From: Bacillales bacterium
Lineage (GTDB): Bacteria > Bacillota > Bacilli > Bacillales > DASSOY01
Direction of reading: 5' to 3'
Length of the DNA: 60,730 bases
Assembly: GCA_035700025.1 (NCBI GenBank)
Contig: DASSOY010000025.1
Span: 1 to 60,730 of the forward strand
A program made the position numbers and the translations under genes. Position 1 is the stretch's first letter; each line of letters starts with the position of its first letter. Shown here piece by piece: positions 48,720 through 58,029 of the stretch. Below the pieces are notes generated by a model, which was not told the origin of the DNA, did no database searches, and was given only the letters and a program-made list of their open reading frames with translations.

Positions 48720-50198
48720 ATGGAAGACATCCAACTGTACATCAATGGCCGATTCGTGAACGCTGGGTCTGGCGAGACGTTCGACAACTACAACCCTTAT
48801 ACGAATGAAAAAATTAACGCCGTCGCCGCGGGGGGCAAAGCGGATATCGACGCAGCCGTCCAGGCCGCCCACGAAGCGTTTCGGAGCGGTCCGTGGGGGC
48901 GGATGAAGGTGAGCGAGCGGCTCACCTACATTCGCCGCATCGCCGATGTGATCGACGCTCACATCGACGAAATCGCTCCGCTCGAATCGCTCGACACCGG
49001 GCTGCCAATCAGCCAGACGAAGAAGATGGTCGCCCGTGCGGCGCAAAATTTCCGCTTTTACGCGGAAATGGTATCGAGCCGCATGGTCGGCGAAGCGTAC
49101 CGCGTCGACAACGAGTTTCTCAATTACACGATTCATAAGCCGGTCGGCGTCGCCGGGTTGATCACGCCGTGGAATGCGCCGTTCATGCTCGAGACGTGGA
49201 AGATCGCGCCGGCGCTCGCGACCGGCAACACGGTCGTGTTGAAGCCGGCGGAACTGTCGCCGCTGACGGCGAACCGGCTCGCGGAAATTATCGCCGAAGC
49301 TGAGCTGCCGGACGGCGTGTTCAACGTCGTTCACGGATTCGGCGAAACGGCCGGCGCGTCGCTTGTCGCGCATCCGGACGTGAAGCTGATTTCCTTCACC
49401 GGCGAAACGGTGACCGGCTCGGAAATTATGAAAAACGGCGCGGACACGTTGAAGCGGTTCTCGATGGAACTCGGCGGCAAGTCGCCGATCATCGTCTTCG
49501 ACGATGCCGATTTCGACCGCGCGCTCGACGCGTGTACATGGGGAATCTTCTCTTTCAACGGCGAGCGCTGCACGGCGAATTCGCGGCTGTTCGTGCAGGA
49601 ATCGCTGCACGACCGATTCGTGGAAGCGTTGAAAGAGCGGGTGGCGAACATCGTCGTCGGGGATCCGATGGACGAGAAGACGCAAGTCGGACCGCTCATC
49701 CACCGGGAACATTTCAACAAGGTGAAGTCGTATATCGAGACGGCTAAGGAAGAAGGCGCCGAAATTGTAAGCGGTGTCATTCCTGAAGAACATGGGCGCG
49801 GCAATTTCGTGGCCCCGACGCTGCTCTTGAACGTGACGAACGACATGCGTGTCGCACAGGAAGAAATTTTCGGTCCGGTGCTCGCGGTCATGACGTTTAA
49901 AGACGAAGCAGAAGCGATCCAGCTTGCCAACGACATCAAATACGGTTTGGCCGGTTACGTGTGGACGAAAGACATACAGCGCGGCCATCGTGTCGCTCAA
50001 TCGGTCGACGCGGGCATGCTTTGGATCAACGCGCAAAACGTCCGTGACTTGCGCATCCCGTTCGGCGGGTCGAAGGCGAGCGGAATTGGGCGCGAAGGCG
50101 GGCATTACGCATTCGAATTTTATACCGAAACCCAGGTCATTCACGTCGCGCTCGGAGAGCATCACATTCCGCAGTTCGGCAAGATACCTAAACGATAA
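48720..50198 (+). CDS. hpaE: 5-carboxymethyl-2-hydroxymuconate semialdehyde dehydrogenase
   Basis: A 492-residue NAD-dependent aldehyde dehydrogenase with Asn152 (TPWNAPF), Glu250 (MELGGKSP) and catalytic Cys284 (GERCTANSRL). It oxidises the ring-cleavage product of homoprotocatechuate to the corresponding dicarboxylate. Assignment rests on family likeness plus position between the aldolase and hpaB genes. ATG 48720 follows TAGGAGGG; the upstream open frame overlaps the aldolase gene. Confidence 0.9.
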   Translation: MEDIQLYINGRFVNAGSGETFDNYNPYTNEKINAVAAGGKADIDAAVQAAHEAFRSGPWGRMKVSERLTYIRRIADVIDAHIDEIAPLESLDTGLPISQTKKMVARAAQNFRFYAEMVSSRMVGEAYRVDNEFLNYTIHKPVGVAGLITPWNAPFMLETWKIAPALATGNTVVLKPAELSPLTANRLAEIIAEAELPDGVFNVVHGFGETAGASLVAHPDVKLISFTGETVTGSEIMKNGADTLKRFSMELGGKSPIIVFDDADFDRALDACTWGIFSFNGERCTANSRLFVQESLHDRFVEALKERVANIVVGDPMDEKTQVGPLIHREHFNKVKSYIETAKEEGAEIVSGVIPEEHGRGNFVAPTLLLNVTNDMRVAQEEIFGPVLAVMTFKDEAEAIQLANDIKYGLAGYVWTKDIQRGHRVAQSVDAGMLWINAQNVRDLRIPFGGSKASGIGREGGHYAFEFYTETQVIHVALGEHHIPQFGKIPKR

Positions 50199-50212
50199 CG
50201 GAGGCGATGGAG

Positions 50213-51688
50213 ATGCCGGCGAAAACAGGCCAGCAATACATTGAACGATTAAAGAAAGCGAAAAACAACGTCTACATTCACGGCGAAAGAGTTGAGGACG
50301 TCACGGAGCATCCGGCGTTCAAAGGCGTTGTCCGTTCGATGGCGGATTTGTACGATTTGCAGCACGAAAAACCTGAAAAAATGCTTTATGAATCACCGAC
50401 GACAGGCGATCTTGTCGGAAAAACGTTCATGGAGCCAAAGACGATCGACGATTTGATCGCGCGCCGCGAGGCGATCATGGAGTGGCAGCGGTATTCCGGC
50501 GGTTTGATGGGACGTTCGCCTGATTATTTGAACGCCGACGTGATGGCGATGGGCGCCGCGTACGAATTTTTCGCCGAAGGCGATCCGATGTTTGCGGAAA
50601 ACGCGAAGCGTTACGCGGAATATGCGCGCGAGAATGATTTGAGCTTGACGCATACGCTCATTCACCCGCAAGTGAACCGGGCGAAAGCGCAGCATGAGCA
50701 GAAAGATGCGAATGTTGCTCTGCATCTCGTTGAAAAAAATGACGACGGCATTATCGTCGACGGCGTTCGTTTGCTTGCCACGCAAGGAGCGATCACCGAC
50801 GAAATTCTCGTCTTTCCTTCGACGGTGAAGAAAGCAGGGGAGCTCGACGATCCGTATTCGCTCGCGTTCGCGCTTCCGAACAACACGCCGGGCTTGAAAT
50901 ATTTGAGCCGCGAGTCGTTCGACTACGGCAAGAATGAATACGACCATCCGCTCGGCTCGCGCTTCGAAGAAGGCGACACGATCGTGTCGTTCGAAAACGT
51001 GCTCGTGCCGTGGGACCGCGTGTTTATCTTGGAAAATTCCTCGGTATGCAACCGCGCGTTTCGTGAAACGAACGCGGTCGTGCATATGGCGCACCAAGTC
51101 ATTGCGAAAGACATCGCCAAAACGGAGTTTTTGCTCGGTGTCGTGTTGAGCGTGATGGATGCGATCGGCATCGACGGCTTCCAGCACGTGCAAGACAAAG
51201 GGACGGAAATCATGCTGACGCTCGAAACGATGAAATCGCATTTGTTCCGTGCGGAGCATAATGCGAAGCTCGATCGCTGGGGTATGATGACGCCTGATTA
51301 CGAGGCGCTCGATGCGGCGCGCAACTGGTTTCCGCGCGTATATCCGCGGATGGCGGAAATCGTTCGCATCCTCGGAGCATCCGGCATGATGGGCATCCCG
51401 ACGCAAGCCGACTATGAAAATGAAGAAATCGGCACGCTCTTAAACCGCGCCACGCAAGGCAAGAACGTCGAAGGCTATGAGCGTGTGCAGTTGTTCCGGC
51501 TCGCATGGGATTTGACGATGAGCGCGTTCGGCAGCCGGCAAACGCATTATGAATATTATTTCTTTGGCGATCCGATCAAGATGGGCATGGCTTACTTCAA
51601 CAATTACGACAAAGAGCCGTACAAGGCGCAAATTCGCGATTTTCTCGGACGTTCCAAACAATCGCGGCCAACTTTTGTGAAGGCGTAA
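50213..51688 (+). CDS. hpaB: 4-hydroxyphenylacetate 3-monooxygenase, oxygenase component
   Basis: A 491-residue member of the HpaB/PvcC/4-BUDH flavin monooxygenase family. It uses FADH2 supplied by HpaC to hydroxylate 4-hydroxyphenylacetate to homoprotocatechuate. Conserved stretches: SPDYLNADVMAMGAA, LTHTLIHPQVNRAK, DGVRLLATQGAITDEILVFP and DHPLGSRFEEGDTIVSFENVLVPWDRVF. ATG 50213 has good spacing (8) from GGAGG; the ATG two codons earlier is too close. Confidence 0.94.
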   Translation: MPAKTGQQYIERLKKAKNNVYIHGERVEDVTEHPAFKGVVRSMADLYDLQHEKPEKMLYESPTTGDLVGKTFMEPKTIDDLIARREAIMEWQRYSGGLMGRSPDYLNADVMAMGAAYEFFAEGDPMFAENAKRYAEYARENDLSLTHTLIHPQVNRAKAQHEQKDANVALHLVEKNDDGIIVDGVRLLATQGAITDEILVFPSTVKKAGELDDPYSLAFALPNNTPGLKYLSRESFDYGKNEYDHPLGSRFEEGDTIVSFENVLVPWDRVFILENSSVCNRAFRETNAVVHMAHQVIAKDIAKTEFLLGVVLSVMDAIGIDGFQHVQDKGTEIMLTLETMKSHLFRAEHNAKLDRWGMMTPDYEALDAARNWFPRVYPRMAEIVRILGASGMMGIPTQADYENEEIGTLLNRATQGKNVEGYERVQLFRLAWDLTMSAFGSRQTHYEYYFFGDPIKMGMAYFNNYDKEPYKAQIRDFLGRSKQSRPTFVKA

Positions 51689-51700
51689 GGGGGGGACGGC

Positions 51701-52684
51701 ATGAACTTTAACATATTGCGTGCGGCGCGGGCGGTCGTGCGTGTGACTGACCTTGATGCTGCCCGCAAATTTTACGTCGACGCCCTTGGTTTCGTCGAAA
51801 CGGAAGCGGACGCGGAAACGATTTATCTTCGCGGCCTAGAGGAGCATGTGCATCATTGCTACGTATTGAAAAAAGCAGCTCAACCGGGCGTGGAAGCAAT
51901 CAGTTACAAAGTCGCTTCGGAAAGCGATCTTGATCAGCTTGCAGTCCATTTCGAACGGAAGGGCATGGCGACGGTGTGGCTGGAAAAAGGCGAGCAACAT
52001 GCGGTTGGACGTGCGCTCAGGGTTCGTGACGTTTCCGGCATTCCGGTCGAGTTTTTCGCGGAAATGACGACCGTCGACCGTTTGCTGCAACGTTATGACA
52101 TGTACAAAGGTTCTCGCATGCAGCGGATCGATCATTTTAACTGCATGGTGCCCGATGTTGAGAAAGCGTACGATTTTTATATCAATGAACTCGGTTTTGC
52201 TTGTTCCGAATATACTGCGAATGACGAAGAACGCATTTGGGCTGCGTGGCTGCACCGGAAACCGGCGGTGCATGATGTCGCCTACATGAACGGCGAAGGC
52301 CCGCGCCTCCATCATGTCGGCTTTTGGTTGAGCGACCCGATGAGCGTCATCCATACGTGCGACGTCCTTGCTTCGCTCGGCTATGGCGATCACATCGAAC
52401 GCGGCCCCGGCCGGCACGGTCTGTCGAACGCCTTTTTCCTTTATTTACGCGATCCTGACGGCAACCGCGTTGAACTGTACACGGGCGATTATTTGACGAG
52501 TGACCCGGATTTCAAGCCGATTCGCTGGGATTTGAACGATTCGCGCCGGCAAACATTCTGGGGCCATGAAGCGCCGGACAGCTGGTTCGCCGAGGCGACA
52601 CCGTTTCTGGATATCAATGGCGAATCAGAAGTGAAGCAGCAGCCGGCGAAGTTGAAGCAGAGCAAACCGAATTTCGTAACTTGA
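51701..52684 (+). CDS. hpaD: 3,4-dihydroxyphenylacetate 2,3-dioxygenase (extradiol)
   Basis: A 327-residue vicinal-oxygen-chelate ring-cleaving enzyme with two tandem domains. The predicted metal ligands are His145 (RIDHFNCMV), His204 or 205 (RLHHVGFWL) and Glu258 (NRVELYTGDY); His191 (AVHDVAYM) fits the acid-base residue. It opens homoprotocatechuate at the 2,3 bond. It resembles the Brevibacterium Fe(II)-type enzyme rather than the E. coli LigB-type HpaD. The ribosome site is AAGGGGGGG. Confidence 0.92.
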   Translation: MNFNILRAARAVVRVTDLDAARKFYVDALGFVETEADAETIYLRGLEEHVHHCYVLKKAAQPGVEAISYKVASESDLDQLAVHFERKGMATVWLEKGEQHAVGRALRVRDVSGIPVEFFAEMTTVDRLLQRYDMYKGSRMQRIDHFNCMVPDVEKAYDFYINELGFACSEYTANDEERIWAAWLHRKPAVHDVAYMNGEGPRLHHVGFWLSDPMSVIHTCDVLASLGYGDHIERGPGRHGLSNAFFLYLRDPDGNRVELYTGDYLTSDPDFKPIRWDLNDSRRQTFWGHEAPDSWFAEATPFLDINGESEVKQQPAKLKQSKPNFVT

Positions 52685-52696
52685 GGAGGCGATCGT

Positions 52697-53533
52697 TTGC
52701 AAGTCACACATGTGAAGCATCAAGAGAAAGCAACGATCGACAGCGGCAGCCCGCTCGTGATGGCGCTCGGTTTCTTCGACGGCGTGCATCTCGGGCACCA
52801 AGCCTTGCTGCGTGAGGGGAAACGGAAGGCGGAGGCTGCCGGCTGCCGCTTGGCGGTAATGACATTTTGGCCGCATCCGAATGAAGTGTTGAAAGGCGAA
52901 CGAAACCGGAACTATTTAACCCCGCTCAGCAAGAAGATCGAAACGTTCGCCGCTTTCGGCGTCGACCAAGTGTTTGTTGTCGCGTTTGACCGGACGTTTG
53001 CCGCGCTGCCGGCTCGTGATTTTGTCGCTCAGTATGTGACGGCTTTGAACGTCCGCCATGTGGTCGTCGGATTTGACTTCACGTTCGGTTTCAAAGCGGA
53101 AGGGGATGTCCGCCTGCTCAGGCAATTGAGCAAAGAAAGGCGTTTCGGTCTTTCCGTCGTGCCGAAAAAAACGTACCGCCGCGAAAAAATCAGCTCAAGT
53201 GCTTTGCGGCAACTGTTGGCCGACGGCGACCTTGCGCTCGTCCCGTATTATTTGGGACGGCGGTATGAAATCGATGTCGATTCAGCATCGATGAAAGACG
53301 ACAAGTGCTGGGAGATCGTACCGGCGGACAGGTCGCTGTTGCCGATGCCGGGGCGGTACCATGTCGAGTATTTCGACGGAAGGGGTGTTGCGAAAGCGGT
53401 GTTCGAACGGTTTGACGACGCGCGGAACTCGTGCGAGCTCACTTTTGTCGACAGTAGCGGCCAACGGAACCTGCAACAGGGAAAGTTGCTTTTCATCAAC
53501 CGGATTCCGTCCGTGGAGGAAAAGTCCGGATAA
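52697..53533 (+). CDS. FAD synthetase-like protein (RibF N-domain) without riboflavin kinase motif
   Basis: A 278-residue protein. Residues ~20-185 match the FMN adenylyltransferase half of RibF (LGFFDGVHLGHQALL, TFWPHPNEVL, GFDFTFGFKAEGD, KISSSALRQLLADGD). The C-terminal part begins like a riboflavin kinase barrel (LGRRYEIDV) but lacks the G-R-x2-GFPTAN motif. It would therefore only adenylylate FMN to FAD. Its place between hpaD and hpaC suggests a dedicated FAD supply for HpaBC. TTG start 52697 is 7 bases from GAGGAGGC. Confidence 0.8.
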   Translation: MQVTHVKHQEKATIDSGSPLVMALGFFDGVHLGHQALLREGKRKAEAAGCRLAVMTFWPHPNEVLKGERNRNYLTPLSKKIETFAAFGVDQVFVVAFDRTFAALPARDFVAQYVTALNVRHVVVGFDFTFGFKAEGDVRLLRQLSKERRFGLSVVPKKTYRREKISSSALRQLLADGDLALVPYYLGRRYEIDVDSASMKDDKCWEIVPADRSLLPMPGRYHVEYFDGRGVAKAVFERFDDARNSCELTFVDSSGQRNLQQGKLLFINRIPSVEEKSG

Positions 53534-53552
53534 TGGAGGAGGGGATCGCAAA

Positions 53553-54017
53553 ATGGACGACAGAACGTTTCGGAATGCGATGGGGAAATTTGCGACGGGC
53601 GTGACAGTCATTACGACGGCGGTCGACGGGGAAATTCACGGAATGACCGCGAACGCGTTCATGTCGGTTTCGATCAATCCGAAACTCATTTCCATTTCTA
53701 TCGACGAAAAAGCGAAAATGCTCGAAATGATTCACCGTTCCGGCATGTTTACCGTCAACATTTTGTCGGCCGAACAAGAGGACGTCTCGAAACATTTTGC
53801 CGGGCAATTGCAAGAGAAGCCGACGTTTCGATTTGAGCGGCTCCGCGAGCTGCCCGTCATCGAAAACGCCTTGGCCAACATCCTGTGTGAAGTCGACAGC
53901 TCGTACAAAGCAGGCGACCATACCATTTTTATCGGAAAAGTGCTTGATTTGACCATTCGCGAAGGGCACCCGCTGACGTTCTACGAAGGAAGATACGGAT
54001 TTGCCAATACGAGTTGA
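53553..54017 (+). CDS. hpaC: Flavin reductase component of 4-hydroxyphenylacetate monooxygenase
   Basis: A 154-residue flavin reductase of the split-barrel family (FRNAMGKFATGVTVITTAVDGEIHGMTANAFMSVSINPKLISISIDEKAKM; C-terminal GDHTIFIGKVLDL and PLTFYEGRYG). It reduces FAD with NAD(P)H and passes FADH2 to HpaB. ATG 53553 follows GGAGGAGGGG. The stop codon lies inside a 25-bp palindrome. Confidence 0.92.
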   Translation: MDDRTFRNAMGKFATGVTVITTAVDGEIHGMTANAFMSVSINPKLISISIDEKAKMLEMIHRSGMFTVNILSAEQEDVSKHFAGQLQEKPTFRFERLRELPVIENALANILCEVDSSYKAGDHTIFIGKVLDLTIREGHPLTFYEGRYGFANTS

Positions 54018-54040
54018 AGAAAGAGAACTTCTCTTTCTTC
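54016..54040 (+). terminator. Perfect hairpin at the end of hpaC
   Basis: GAAGAAAGAGAA-C-TTCTCTTTCTTC, 12-bp arms around a single base. There is no clean T-run after it, so it may be a processing or stabilising element between the enzyme and transporter genes rather than a full terminator. Confidence 0.55.
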
Positions 54041-54091
54041 AGCACTCTGTGCATCACGCATACCAATTTTATGAAAATGGGGGGGTTTCAA

Positions 54092-55282
54092 ATGAACAAG
54101 AAGCTTTTGTCCATCGTTGTCGCTGTCTTGTTGCTTATGATGACTGCGTGTTCTTCGGGCGGTTCGAAAACGTCCGGGGGCGGATCGGGCGCGGATTCGG
54201 AAACGATTAAGATCGGCGGGATCTTTTCTTCATCGGGGGGAGCGTCTCCGCTCGGTAAACCGGAACTGGACACAGTGAAAATGCTAACGAAAGAAATCAA
54301 TGACAACGGCGGGATTAACGGGAAAAAGATTGAACTCATTCCTTATGATGCAAAATCCGACCAAAACGAAGCCGTGTTAGCAATGAAAAAATTGACTGAA
54401 CAAGATCACGTTGTGGGCATTATCGGCGGAACGACAAGCGGAAATACGCTGGCGATGATTCCGCTGGCGGAGAAAGCGGAAGTGCCGTTTATTTCCCTGG
54501 CCTCGAGCAAACAAATTGTTCATCCGGACGACGGCTCATCGCGAAAATGGATTTTCAAAACAGCGCAAGGCGATGACATTGTCATTCCGAGAATCTTGAA
54601 CTATTTGAAAGACAAAGGCTGGACGAAAGTCGCGTGGATGAATGTCGCCAACTCGTTTGGTACGGGCGGTCACGAAACGTTCAAGGCGCTCGCTTCCGAT
54701 TACGGTGTACAAGCTGTCATTGAAGAAGAATTCGAAGCGGACGTGAAAGATGCCAAGTCGATGTTGACACGCGTGAAAAAAGCCGACCCGCAAGCCATTA
54801 TCGTCTGGGGAACGGCGCAGGAATCGGCAGTCGTGACGAAAAACATTCGCCAATTGGGCATGGATGTGCCGATTATCGAAAGCCACGGCATTGCATCGAA
54901 AGATTTCATCAAATTGGCGGGTGACGCGGCCAACGGGGTCGTTTTTCCGGGCGGACGGCTGCTCGTCGCCGATCAAGTGCCGGATGCAAACGCCCAGAAG
55001 AAAAACTTGATGGATTACAAAAAAGATTTTTCGGAACATTACGACTACCCGGTCAGCACGTTCGGCGGCCATGCGTGGGATGCGTTCCACATCATGATCG
55101 AAGCCATTAAAGCGGAAGGCGCCGATCCTGCGAAGATCCGCGATCATATCGAAAATGAAACGAAAGATTTTGCGGGCATTACCGGCGTGTTCAACATGAG
55201 TCCGGATAATCATAACGGCCTTTCGGCAGACAGTCTCGTCATGATTCAAGTGAAAGATGGGGAGTGGACTTTGGTGAAATAA
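54092..55282 (+). CDS. Liv-type ABC transporter binding lipoprotein in the hpa operon
   Basis: A 396-residue receptor: lipobox MTAC near residue 20, Ser/Gly linker, then IKIGGIFSSSGGASPLGKPELDTVKMLTKEINDNGGINGKKIELIPYDAKSD and VVGIIGGTTSGNTLAMIPLAEKAEVPFISLASS. Binding proteins of this family take up aromatic acids in other aromatic-degrading bacteria (for example the hba transporter type). Here the natural candidate is 4-hydroxyphenylacetate. The gene is not closely similar to livJ at 8161. Confidence 0.87.
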   Translation: MNKKLLSIVVAVLLLMMTACSSGGSKTSGGGSGADSETIKIGGIFSSSGGASPLGKPELDTVKMLTKEINDNGGINGKKIELIPYDAKSDQNEAVLAMKKLTEQDHVVGIIGGTTSGNTLAMIPLAEKAEVPFISLASSKQIVHPDDGSSRKWIFKTAQGDDIVIPRILNYLKDKGWTKVAWMNVANSFGTGGHETFKALASDYGVQAVIEEEFEADVKDAKSMLTRVKKADPQAIIVWGTAQESAVVTKNIRQLGMDVPIIESHGIASKDFIKLAGDAANGVVFPGGRLLVADQVPDANAQKKNLMDYKKDFSEHYDYPVSTFGGHAWDAFHIMIEAIKAEGADPAKIRDHIENETKDFAGITGVFNMSPDNHNGLSADSLVMIQVKDGEWTLVK

Positions 55283-55291
55283 GGCACGGAA

Positions 55292-55327
55292 GGGAAAGCG
55301 GGACACTGAAAGCTCCCGCTTTTCCCC
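55292..55327 (+). terminator. Intra-operon hairpin after the hpa binding protein
   Basis: GGGAAAGCGGGA pairs with TCCCGCTTTTCCC (one bulged T), as also seen after the two sugar-binding protein genes in this window. Confidence 0.6.
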
Positions 55328-55352
55328 TTTCGCTACAGGGGTGAGATCAAAC

Positions 55353-56234
55353 ATGGAACTTGTCAGCCAACTGCTGCAGCTATTCTTTTCAGGCCTGACC
55401 GTCGGCAGCATCTATGCGCTTATCGCGATCGGTTTTGTTGCGACGTACAACGTTACGGGCGTACTGAATTTCGCGCAAGGAGAATTCGCCATGTTCGGCG
55501 CACTGACGTGCATTTCCCTTGTCGGGTTCGGCATGCCTTTATTTGCTGCCGTCGTTTGCAGCATACTTATCGTTACGATTCTCGGAGCCGTCTTCGAGCG
55601 GCTCGCGATTCATCCCGCCCGCCGCTCGTCCGTTCCCGTCATGATCATCATTACGATCGGTGCCTCGATTGCCTTACGCGGCATCGGCATGATGATTTGG
55701 GGAACGAATCCGCATACATTGCCTCCTTTTACGAAAGGCGAATCGATTCATTTGCTGCATGCGGTCATTTTACCGCAAAATTTATGGGCGATCGGCATCG
55801 CTCTGGCCAGTCTCGTCGGCATGTATGTGTTTTTCAATAAAACTTATACCGGGAAGGCGGTTACTGCTTGCGTCGTCAATCGGTACGCGGCACGGTTGAT
55901 GGGCATTCATCCGGAATGGATGTCGCTGGCGGCCATTTCCGTATGTGCCGGCCTCGGCGCGCTCGGCGGCATTGTCATCGCTCCGATTTCCGGCGCGACG
56001 TACAACATGGGCCTCATGCTCGGCATGAAGGCATTCGTCGCCGCCGTCATCGGCGGCTTGACGAACGCACCCGCTGCCGTCGTCGGTGCCTTCATCATCG
56101 GCATTCTTGAATCTTTTACCGCCGGCTTATGGACGACCGGCTTTCAAGACGCCGTCAGCTTCGCGATTTTGCTCATCGTGTTATTTTTATTGCCAAACGG
56201 CATTTTCTCGAAATCATCAGGGAAAAGGGTGTGA
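55353..56234 (+). CDS. Liv-type permease, LivH family (hpa transporter)
   Basis: A 293-residue permease with LFFSGLTVGSIYALIAIGFVATYNVTGVLNFAQGEFAMFGA and the C-terminal GLMLGMKAFVAAVIGGLTNAPAAVVGAFIIG, both standard for LivH. ATG 55353 follows AGGGGTGAG. It differs clearly from livH at 9348, so the two systems are paralogous and not a recent copy. Confidence 0.9.
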   Translation: MELVSQLLQLFFSGLTVGSIYALIAIGFVATYNVTGVLNFAQGEFAMFGALTCISLVGFGMPLFAAVVCSILIVTILGAVFERLAIHPARRSSVPVMIIITIGASIALRGIGMMIWGTNPHTLPPFTKGESIHLLHAVILPQNLWAIGIALASLVGMYVFFNKTYTGKAVTACVVNRYAARLMGIHPEWMSLAAISVCAGLGALGGIVIAPISGATYNMGLMLGMKAFVAAVIGGLTNAPAAVVGAFIIGILESFTAGLWTTGFQDAVSFAILLIVLFLLPNGIFSKSSGKRV

Positions 56235-56242
56235 GCGCGTCT

Positions 56243-57274
56243 ATGGCCAAGGCTATACGGAACATTTACAATCGCAGCTTAACCGGCCCGTTGCTCGTTT
56301 GCCTGTTTCTCGCGCTTCTTCCTGTCGGGTTTCCTTCGAATTACATTTTGAGCATACTCATTATCGTTGCGTTTTACACGATTGTCGGCACCGGACTCAC
56401 ACTTCTCATGGGCTATGCGGGGCAAATTTCACTCGGGCACGCCGCTTTTTACGGCATCGGTTCGTACACGTCCGCAATCTTAAGCGCCCATGCTGGACTT
56501 TCTCCATGGCTGGCGATGCTCGCTGGCATGGTTTTATCGGCGCTCGTCGCTTTCATCGTTGGCATTCCGACGTTAAAGCTGAAAGAACATTATTTGGCGT
56601 TGGCGACATTAGGATTCGGTGTCATCGTTTTCGTGTTTTTCAAAGAGTTGGACGGTCTGACCGGCGGTTTAAATGGATTTTTCGGCATTCCGTCGATCAG
56701 CCTGTTCGGCTTTCCGTTTGACAACGATTTTCGATTTTATTATTTAATTTGGACGTTGGCGATGCTCGGCATTATCTTTGCGAGAAACGTCGTCCAGTCC
56801 CGCGTCGGCAGAGCATTGCAAGCCGTCAAAGACAGCGAAACGGCCGCGAATTCGCTCGGAGTACCTGCACAAAAATACAAGTTGCAAATCTTCGTGCTAA
56901 GTGCCGTTTATGCCTCGGTGGCAGGCAGTTTGTACGCGCATTACGTTTCTTTTATCAACCCGGAGCTGTTTAACGTGAAAACGTCGCTCGATTTCCTCAT
57001 CATGGTCGTCATCGGCGGCAGCGGCATGGTTTGGGGCGGCGTCATCGGGGCGGCAGTCTTCGTGATCCTCGGGGAAATTTTAAAAGAAATTTTGCCTTAC
57101 TTCACGGACGCGAGCGGTGAATTTCAGATCGTGTTGTTCGGAGTCTTGCTCGTCGTGATTCTCATATACATGCCGCGCGGACTCGGCCCAATGGTTGTAC
57201 AAACGGCGAAAAACCGGCTTCGTTTCGGTAAAAGAAAGGCAGCCGCTGCTTCCGGAGGTGATCGAAGTGCTTGA
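56243..57274 (+). CDS. Liv-type permease, LivM family (hpa transporter)
   Basis: A 343-residue permease: GTGLTLLMGYAGQISLGHAAFYGIGSYTSA, LKEHYLALATLGFGVIVFVFF, RALQAVKDSETAANSLGVPAQKYK, and a basic C-terminal tail. The start is uncertain: GTG 56231 overlaps the previous stop, ATG 56243 has GTGAG at better spacing. It overlaps the next ATPase gene by 8 bases. Confidence 0.88.
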   Translation: MAKAIRNIYNRSLTGPLLVCLFLALLPVGFPSNYILSILIIVAFYTIVGTGLTLLMGYAGQISLGHAAFYGIGSYTSAILSAHAGLSPWLAMLAGMVLSALVAFIVGIPTLKLKEHYLALATLGFGVIVFVFFKELDGLTGGLNGFFGIPSISLFGFPFDNDFRFYYLIWTLAMLGIIFARNVVQSRVGRALQAVKDSETAANSLGVPAQKYKLQIFVLSAVYASVAGSLYAHYVSFINPELFNVKTSLDFLIMVVIGGSGMVWGGVIGAAVFVILGEILKEILPYFTDASGEFQIVLFGVLLVVILIYMPRGLGPMVVQTAKNRLRFGKRKAAAASGGDRSA

Positions 57275-58028
57275 AGTGCGGGGACTTTCGAAGTTTTTCG
57301 GCGGGGTGTCGGCGGTTGATGACGTCTCATTCACGGTTCATCCCGGGGAGATTGTCGCCTTGATCGGTCCGAACGGTGCGGGCAAAACAACGCTTTTCAA
57401 CGTCGTTTCCGGCATTTTTCCGCCTTCGGCCGGGGAGGTCGTCTTCGCGGATCAAACGATCACAAAGAAAAAAACACACGAGATTGCCCAACTCGGCATT
57501 ACCCGGACGTTTCAAAATTTGCAAGTGTTCAACGGGATGACCGTCGTCGAAAACGTCATGGCCGGGCAACATATTTTATTGAAATCGGGCATTTTTTCAT
57601 CGGGCTTTCGCTTGAAGAAAGTTTACCGGGAAGAGCAGGAAACGCTGGCGGAAGCGCTCAACTGGTTGGAACGGGTCGGTTTGCGGGACTATGCGTATCA
57701 ACATGCAGAAACGCTGCCGTATGGGAACCAGCGGCTGCTTGAGATTGCCAGGGCTGCGGCGGCGCGGCCAAAGCTGATTTTGCTCGACGAACCGATGGCC
57801 GGCTTAAATACGGAGGAATCGCGCAAAGCGGCGGACGTCATTTCACACATGCGGGAAGAAGGATTTACGTTCTTGTTTGTGGAACATGACATGGAGACGG
57901 TCATGTCTTTGGCGGATAAAATTGTCGTGCTTGATCACGGCGAGAAAATTGCCGAAGGCACGCCGGAGGAGATTTCGTGTAACCCGGACGTCATTGCCGC
58001 GTATCTCGGAGAGGAGGAAGTGATCTGA
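57267..58028 (+). CDS. Liv-type ATPase, LivG family (hpa transporter)
   Basis: A 253-residue ATPase: Walker A GPNGAGKTT, LGITRTFQNLQVFNGMTVVENVMAGQH, signature region LPYGNQRLLEIARAAA, Walker B LILLDEPMAGLN. GTG 57267 is chosen because GGAGGTG stands 7 bases before it and the family sequence begins there; the frame runs further upstream inside the permease gene. Confidence 0.9.
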   Translation: MLEVRGLSKFFGGVSAVDDVSFTVHPGEIVALIGPNGAGKTTLFNVVSGIFPPSAGEVVFADQTITKKKTHEIAQLGITRTFQNLQVFNGMTVVENVMAGQHILLKSGIFSSGFRLKKVYREEQETLAEALNWLERVGLRDYAYQHAETLPYGNQRLLEIARAAAARPKLILLDEPMAGLNTEESRKAADVISHMREEGFTFLFVEHDMETVMSLADKIVVLDHGEKIAEGTPEEISCNPDVIAAYLGEEEVI

Positions 58029-58029
58029 C

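Noticed and set aside
48705..50165. 486-codon minus-strand frame opposite hpaE
   Set aside because: It is a mirror of a well-conserved aldehyde dehydrogenase; composition is Arg/His-rich and no start signal is present.
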